From Bathynomus jamesi (lineage: Eukaryota > Arthropoda > Malacostraca > Isopoda > Cirolanidae): a stretch of 64,000 bases of DNA. Shown one piece after another: positions 59,659-64,000 of this stretch. The DNA lies in the NCBI GenBank assembly GCA_023014485.1, contig JAJOZX010009058.1:1-64000 (forward strand), read 5' to 3'. Numbering within the stretch: the first letter of the stretch is position 1; every line of letters starts with the position of its first letter. Below the pieces are notes generated by a model that searched no databases, was not told where the DNA came from, and worked only from the letters and a program-made list of their open reading frames with translations. The position numbers were made by a program, and so were the translations under genes.

Positions 59659-60330
59659 ACTTCCGAATAATGACGTGTCATTCATGTATTGAATTTCATA
59701 TCAAGTTAAAGAGTACTTTAAATCTATTTAACACGCTAACATTAGTTCTTCGTTCAGGTTAAAAGGAGATCTCGCTTCTGATACATTCAATACGTCTTCT
59801 ACTGTAAACACTCAAACTAAGGTAGTCATTCAATACTGTCTCCTCCAGAAACGTCAACCTCGAAGTATGAAAATCCATGAGATTTCTCAATGGTCCTGAT
59901 TTTGATAACTGTAAACATATCCCCCATAAGAGAGTTTGAGACATTCTCCCCCAATTTTATTATCATCATCATCATTATCATTAATAATGATAATAATGAT
60001 GAGACCGTGAGATAGACTTAAAATCTGTGAGAGTTGATATGTCTACTCTCCTTGTTTCTGATTGCTTATTAACCCTTTCAGGACGACTGGTACAAATTGG
60101 TAGCGTTTCAAATATATGTATTCAGAACTTAACAATACCAAAAATTCTGGCCTTAATAGGTTAAATTTCCACTGGTATCTAATATTAACCTAATGGTCTC
60201 CCCAACTGGATTTTTATTGTTAACGTGTGTATAAAACTTCTTAGGTTCCCTCGTTTGGGTGATTTTGCGAGAACTAACTCATCATAGTGACGCTTTGTTT
60301 TTTATTAACTTCGCTTTTAACACGCCTTCT
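59657..60330. other. Unassigned sequence
   Basis: TATCATCATCATCATTATCA and its near-inverse AATGATAATAATGATGA at 59960-60003 form a low-complexity hairpin. No gene seen. Confidence 0.4.
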
Positions 60331-60334
60331 TACC

Positions 60335-60532
60335 CCATTAGTGCACAGTGGTAGAATTTCCTACCGCCAAAATTGTTTGTCATTATTGCATCACTTTTTC
60401 TTGTATTCACGTGATCTTCGGTATGAGTTATTGATATGACTCATCCTGAATATCACGTGAATACAAGAAAAAGTGATGCAATAATGACAAACAATTTTGG
60501 CGGTAGGAAATTCTACCACTGGGCACTAACTG
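60335..60532. mobile_element. Palindromic foldback MITE
   Basis: CCATTAGTGCACAGTGGTAG, TTCCTACCGCCAAAATTGTT and CACTTTTTCTTGTATTCACG, read from about 60334 to 60416, are mirrored at about 60445-60530 with almost no change. The centre is GATCTTCGGTATGAGTTATT. A half copy is at 13198-13375. Confidence 0.85.
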
Positions 60533-60807
60533 ATTAATGGAACATAATGGTTTAAATTTGCCTGACAGCTTTTGCGTTTTTACCTTTTACAGACGCTATT
60601 CCGATGTTTAATAAGTGGTGTTATTTCATAAAATAACCAGGGTGACTTATTATTAAAGTACAGTTTCCTATTTTTGAGCATTTACAGTCTGAGTTACAGT
60701 TTTAAAACCATCGTCCATATTACTGTAATTGTTAGCCGTGCCTAAAAAGACATCCCGATTTATTTGACGAATTTGGCATTTACAGTGTTAACCTCAACAT
60801 TTAGGGT

Positions 60808-61165
60808 CACCTGAAGATCAGGGCCCCCAGCCTCAATTACCAAATGATATCTTCGTTAAAACCAACGAAAATATCACGACTTAACCTAATCATTCGTGAA
60901 GGGCGTACAGTTGACCTAACCGGGCTTTCCATTTGTTATTATTTGGTACTGTAAAGCAAAACAAGAATACATGGGGGCCCTGATCTTCAGGTGATCCTTG
61001 TTTTTTGCTTTACAGTACCAAATATAATAATAAATTGAATGCCCGGTTAGGTCAACTGTACGCCCTTGACGATTGGTTAGGTTAAGTCGTGATATTTTCG
61101 TTAGTTTTAACGAAGATATCATTTTGTAATTGAGGCTGGGGGCCCTGATCTTCAGGTGATCCGAA
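60808..61165. mobile_element. Foldback pair with GATCACCTGAAGATCAGGGC ends and TTAGG arms
   Basis: GGTCACCTGAAGATCAGGGC at 60808 is the inverse of GCCCTGATCTTCAGGTGATC both at about 60977-60997 and at about 61144-61164. The whole segment folds on itself: TTAACCTAATCATTCGTGAA with ACAGTTGACCTAACCGGGC on the left meets GAATGCCCGGTTAGGTCAAC with GATTGGTTAGGTTAAGTCG on the right, and TTTGGTACTGTAAAGCAAAA meets its inverse near the centre. It looks like two overlapping insertions of one family. Confidence 0.8.
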
Positions 61166-62398
61166 AGCTGTTCTCTGCTATTAACCCGTTTGCTACGCAA
61201 CTCGTAATATCACGGGTTAACTGGGCGCTCGCGCCGTTAACGGGTTAAACTTCTTAATCACACCCCTTCCGCACCGCCCCCCGCGTCGAGTTTCAAAATT
61301 AACTTTGTGATAATTGAAATCGCCTATTTAGGCCGCTTCCTTTTGACGAGTAAGAACACTCATGAAATATTAATGGTTCATGCTCTAAATTCTGCGAAGG
61401 TGGTCTATACATTACATCTACGTTGATAGAGACATAGATTAAATTTATCAATGTTTAGATTTACATCATTAAGTTTTGAGTTTTCAAGTACTCCGCCTTA
61501 GTTTTCATTTGTTCAGTCTTTAGGAACTAATCCATAAATCGTTATTTGATAATTCACTAATAAAGTCGATATTCTTACGAATTATCCACGAATCTGTAAC
61601 ACGAATTACATCAAACTTTTGAACATACGCTCGCAGGCGATTTTAGTTTACGAGTTTGTTCCAAATATTAGAGGCGCGTTCAAATAAATTATTTTTAAAC
61701 TATTATTCGCGCTTTAAGTTCCGTTTGGTTCGTTTTTCAACGAACAACGCATTTGTGTTCACTTCCGGTTGGGTTCGTTCATCTGGTTAACATCATCTGT
61801 TAACTTCTTAATACTGTTTTGGGCGACATTCGCGTTAACTTCCGAGTTTACGCGAATAGATTCAAAGATTTCCGATTTCAATTCGGTTAATTTCTGATCA
61901 AAATAATATTTTAGTTGACAAAATCTGAAAATCGGCATAACATCGTCAATATCGGTACATCATCGTCAATATTAAGAAAAAAGTCGCGATTGTAAGTAGA
62001 GCGACAGGTGGAAAATTGACTGTGGATTTTGGGAGTCATATTAATTAATTAACTGTGGGAGAAAAACTGAATTAAAAATGGGATATTTAATTTTTTTTTA
62101 CTGATTACCGAGAGATCAAAAGCGACAATTTACTAATTACCGAGAAATTAAAAGCGACAATTTCCCGAAACGATCCGATAACACGAGAACTGAGTTCTGT
62201 TCAGAATGACATTAAAAGGATTTAAAATAGGAATGCAGCGGGCGCATCACGTGTTTCACCAATACTCGCTTCTCTGTTTTTCTTATGCGGGAAGGAGGGG
62301 CCAAGGGCAAATGCCAAATGTCTAACTTATATACTGTAATTAAAAATACGATACTTTTCCGTTATCTGCTACCTAATAAAAGAAATTGCTTTTTCAGG
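61166..62398. other. Unassigned sequence
   Basis: A GGGTTAACTGGGCGCTCGCG-CCGTTAACGGGTTAA patch at 61213-61247 is a loose palindrome, and ATCGTCAATATCGGTACATC repeats briefly near 61945. No gene seen. Confidence 0.4.
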
Positions 62399-62574
62399 GG
62401 ATCACCTGAAGATCAGGGACCCCAGCTTTCTTTAGTTAGCCTTATAAGGCTAACTAACGAAAATATCACGACCTAACCTAACCAATCGTTAGGTCAACTG
62501 TACGCCCTTGACGACTGGTTAGGTTAGTTTGTTATATTTTCGTTAGTTAGCCTTATAAAGCTAACTAGGATCTT
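62399..62574. mobile_element. GGATCACCTGAAGATCAGGG family, second copy
   Basis: GGATCACCTGAAGATCAGGG is followed by a TTTAGTTAGCCTTATAAGGC hairpin, TATCACGACCTAACCTAACC and, inverted, GTTATATTTTCGTTAGTTAG. GTTAGCCTTATAAGGCTAAC is itself a perfect palindrome (62436-62455). Confidence 0.7.
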
Positions 62575-62866
62575 TTAAACTATTTCCCCCCCCCAACATA
62601 CTCTTTTCAACAATCACCATCCCAATGTTGATCTTTTCAGCTATATCCCCCCAAAGTTTAAACTCTGCAAATTAACAAAAATAAGATAACAAAACAATAA
62701 CAACAAATTTATTATTTATTGTAAACATATAATAAATAGAGAACCATTATTTACATAAGATAAAATTTGAATGCCCGGTTAGGTCAACTGTACGTCCTTG
62801 ACGATTGGTTAGGTTAAGTCGTGATATTTTCGTTAAAACTGACGAAAATATCACGACTTAACCTAA
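62565..62866. mobile_element. Foldback element, LINE-free copy (empty-site reference)
   Basis: GGATCTTTTAAACTATTTCC, AATGTTGATCTTTTCAGCTA, AACAAAACAATAACAACAAA and AACCATTATTTACATAAGAT match 23336-23470 plus 27379-27450 without the LINE. The TTAGG-bearing hairpin follows (62770-62864). Its right part is cut by a short CATGAAATCCCTA repeat. Confidence 0.8.
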
Positions 62867-62951
62867 CATGAAATCCCTAAACATTTTAGGAATTTCATGA
62901 AATCCCTAGTTATACAGATTCCGTTAGTTTAATGTTATAAAAACTAAGGTT

Positions 62952-63497
62952 ATGCAATTTCATCCTAAAAGCTGTAATCAGCCAGCTGATATTAGGTTTA
63001 AAATGAATGGTGAAGTAATTGTGGAAGTACAAGAGTTTAAGTACCTGGGTCAAACTATTACCAGCTCCTTGAGTGACGACTCGGATATAAGAAAACAATC
63101 TCGAAGCCTTTGTGCTAAAGCGAATATGACTATAAGGAAATTTCGGTTCTGTACGAGTGAAGCTAAAGAGACACTCTCTCGTACTTTCTGCAGTAATATA
63201 TACGGACAGCAACTGTGGGTGAATTATAAAAAAGGTTCTGGCAGAACCCTAAATTTGCTGTACAACGGGTCTTTTAGACTTTTACATAAATTACCCTCCC
63301 CGAGATGCTCAGCTTCGCAAATGTTTGGTACCCGCAATGTCCCAAGCTTCCCGGAAGTAACAAGATGCGCTCAATACAGTCTAATGCAAAGAATTAAAAA
63401 ATCAACCAACCCGATTATCCAAGCTATCCATGAGTCCTGCCGTTTATCCTCTAAGTCTAAGCTATGGAATTCTTGGTACGAAAACGTCTGTCTGTAG
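62952..63497 (+). pseudogene. LINE reverse transcriptase C-terminal region (copy C)
   Basis: An open frame of 181 codons: EVQEFKYLGQTITSSLSDDS, DIRKQSRSLCAKANMTIRKF, IYGQQLWVNYKKGSGRTLNL, LYNGSFRLLHKLPSPRCSAS and KSTNPIIQAIHESCRLSSKS, ending WNSWYENVCL. The FKYLG..I segment after the palm is common to many LINE reverse transcriptases. The frame is open but has no palm motifs, so it is a truncated remnant. The SKSK near the end is the two-codon insertion discussed as a footprint. The encoded start at 62952 is only the first in-frame ATG. Confidence 0.75.
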
Positions 63498-63596
63498 CTC
63501 CACTTAACTTCGACATTACAGTATTATTTCTAATCAATTGTATATATTTCTATCCTTAGGATGTGAACTGTCATTGTATTAATAATATTTGTCATA

Positions 63597-63810
63597 ATAT
63601 GAAAATAAAAACCCACTCTAATAGACAGAGTTTATTTCCACAACAGTTTCGACGCCCACTGGCATCCTCCTCGGGTGGATTCGTTTTCTGTATCCACCGA
63701 GGAGGATGCCAGTGGGCGTCGAAACTGTTGTGGAAATAAACTCTGTCTATTAGAGTGGGTTTTTATTTTCATATTTTGACCTTCACGTAGAAAAAAGTGG
63801 TTTTTGCATT
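63597..63810. mobile_element. Penelope terminal snap-back with 14-bp TSD
   Basis: TAATATTTGTCATA flanks both sides (63583-63596 and 63811-63824), and LINE copy A has this sequence once. The inserted 214 bp fold on themselves: ATATGAAAATAAAAACCCAC, TCTAATAGACAGAGTTTATT and CGACGCCCACTGGCATCCTC pair with the second arm over about 79 bases around a 22-base centre. The arm includes GATGCC-AGTG-GGCGTC-GAAAC, a Penelope-end hairpin. Confidence 0.88.
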
Positions 63811-63877
63811 TAATATTTGTCATATAGACTACATATAGTCTGCCAATAAACCTTTTTACTTTAATTTTCATATATAC

Positions 63878-63904
63878 TGTATATATATATATATATATAT
63901 ATAT
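63878..63904. repeat. (TA)n microsatellite
   Basis: About 13 TA units. Confidence 0.9.
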
Positions 63905-64000
63905 GAATAGAAACGACATAAGTATTAAGGAACGTTTCTGCCACACGAGGAGGAGAGATAACGAATAAATGAAAAATGAGGCGAACCGCCCGGGAATCGA
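63905..64000 (-). repeat. tRNA-derived SINE, cut by window edge
   Basis: GAATAAATGAAAAATGAGGC and CCGCCCGGGAATCGA match the copy at 8555-8600 (AAATGAAAAATGAGGTACCA, CCCGGGAATCGAACCC). On the minus strand this is the box B and tail; the box A side lies beyond the window. Confidence 0.65.

Larger units (their letters stand above)
62943..63870 (+). mobile_element. LINE 3' end (copy C) with Penelope snap-back inserted
   Basis: A 5'-truncated LINE that begins within the reverse transcriptase C-terminal region and ends AATAAACCTTTTTACTTTAA. It is interrupted at 63597-63810. Copies A and B are at 2437-3275 and 11846-12220. Confidence 0.78.

Noticed and set aside
60001..62398. Search for a host gene in the largest transposon-poor stretch
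   Set aside because: No long frame, splice-like exon series or conserved motif could be found on either strand, so the stretch is left unassigned.

Overview
This 64-kb window looks like intergenic DNA of an animal nuclear genome, most likely an arthropod. The clues are short interstitial TTAGG/CCTAA runs (the arthropod-type telomere unit) near 20.9, 34.2, 34.6, 48.6 and 54.7 kb, dense TA, GA and CA microsatellites, tRNA-derived SINEs, Penelope-like elements, non-LTR retrotransposons and many cut-and-paste transposons. I found no intact host protein gene, rRNA gene or functional tRNA gene. Every long reading frame with a recognisable protein is a transposon remnant with stops, frameshifts or deletions. 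A species cannot be named from the sequence alone.

Layout. 0-3.3 kb: tRNA-derived SINE heads, a hAT-like non-autonomous element with a mariner deletion derivative inside it, and a LINE tail split by a hAT MITE with perfect 8-bp target duplications. 3.4-5.9 kb: a 45-bp minisatellite, then a 2-kb array of two related 31-bp units arranged in blocks. 6.4-12.6 kb: a SINE, a Tc1-like element, a DD41D mariner, Penelope ends with hammerhead-like motifs, a hAT remnant and a LINE fragment. 12.6-20.4 kb: MITEs, a hAT element with 8-bp duplications at 15.2-16.2 kb, and much unassigned sequence. 20.4-23.1 kb: a 2.7-kb hAT element with 8-bp duplications that carries a mariner MITE and a Merlin-like zinc ribbon. 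23.3-28.7 kb: a foldback element with TTAGG-bearing arms, opened by a CR1/Jockey-like LINE that was itself opened by a second LINE. 30-32.3 kb: a nearly full DD41D mariner joined to a LINE fragment that holds a hAT MITE. 32.3-35.6 kb: minisatellite, BED-finger remnant, telomere-like repeats and a mariner. 35.7-46.9 kb: a Penelope island made of two head-to-head palindromes, the first split by a LINE. 47.2-50.2 kb: a DD34D mariner, a MITE and another mariner. 50.3-52.6 kb: Penelope fragments interrupted by a mini-piggyBac. 54-57.5 kb: a minisatellite and a 2.4-kb DNA transposon whose coding relic I cannot place in a standard superfamily. 57.8-59.1 kb: a mariner derivative and a LINE relic. 60.3-64 kb: foldback elements and a LINE tail with a Penelope snap-back insertion.

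The main themes are: (i) almost every Penelope copy here is part of an inverted, snap-back pair; (ii) hammerhead-like motifs sit in those Penelope ends, with one compensatory stem change; (iii) many insertions can be resolved to the base because a second copy in the window shows the empty site, including one probable hAT excision footprint; (iv) TA-targeting transposons sit mostly in TA microsatellites; (v) a foldback family carries TTAGG-like units in its arms. All calls come from reading the sequence and recalling family motifs; no database search was run.
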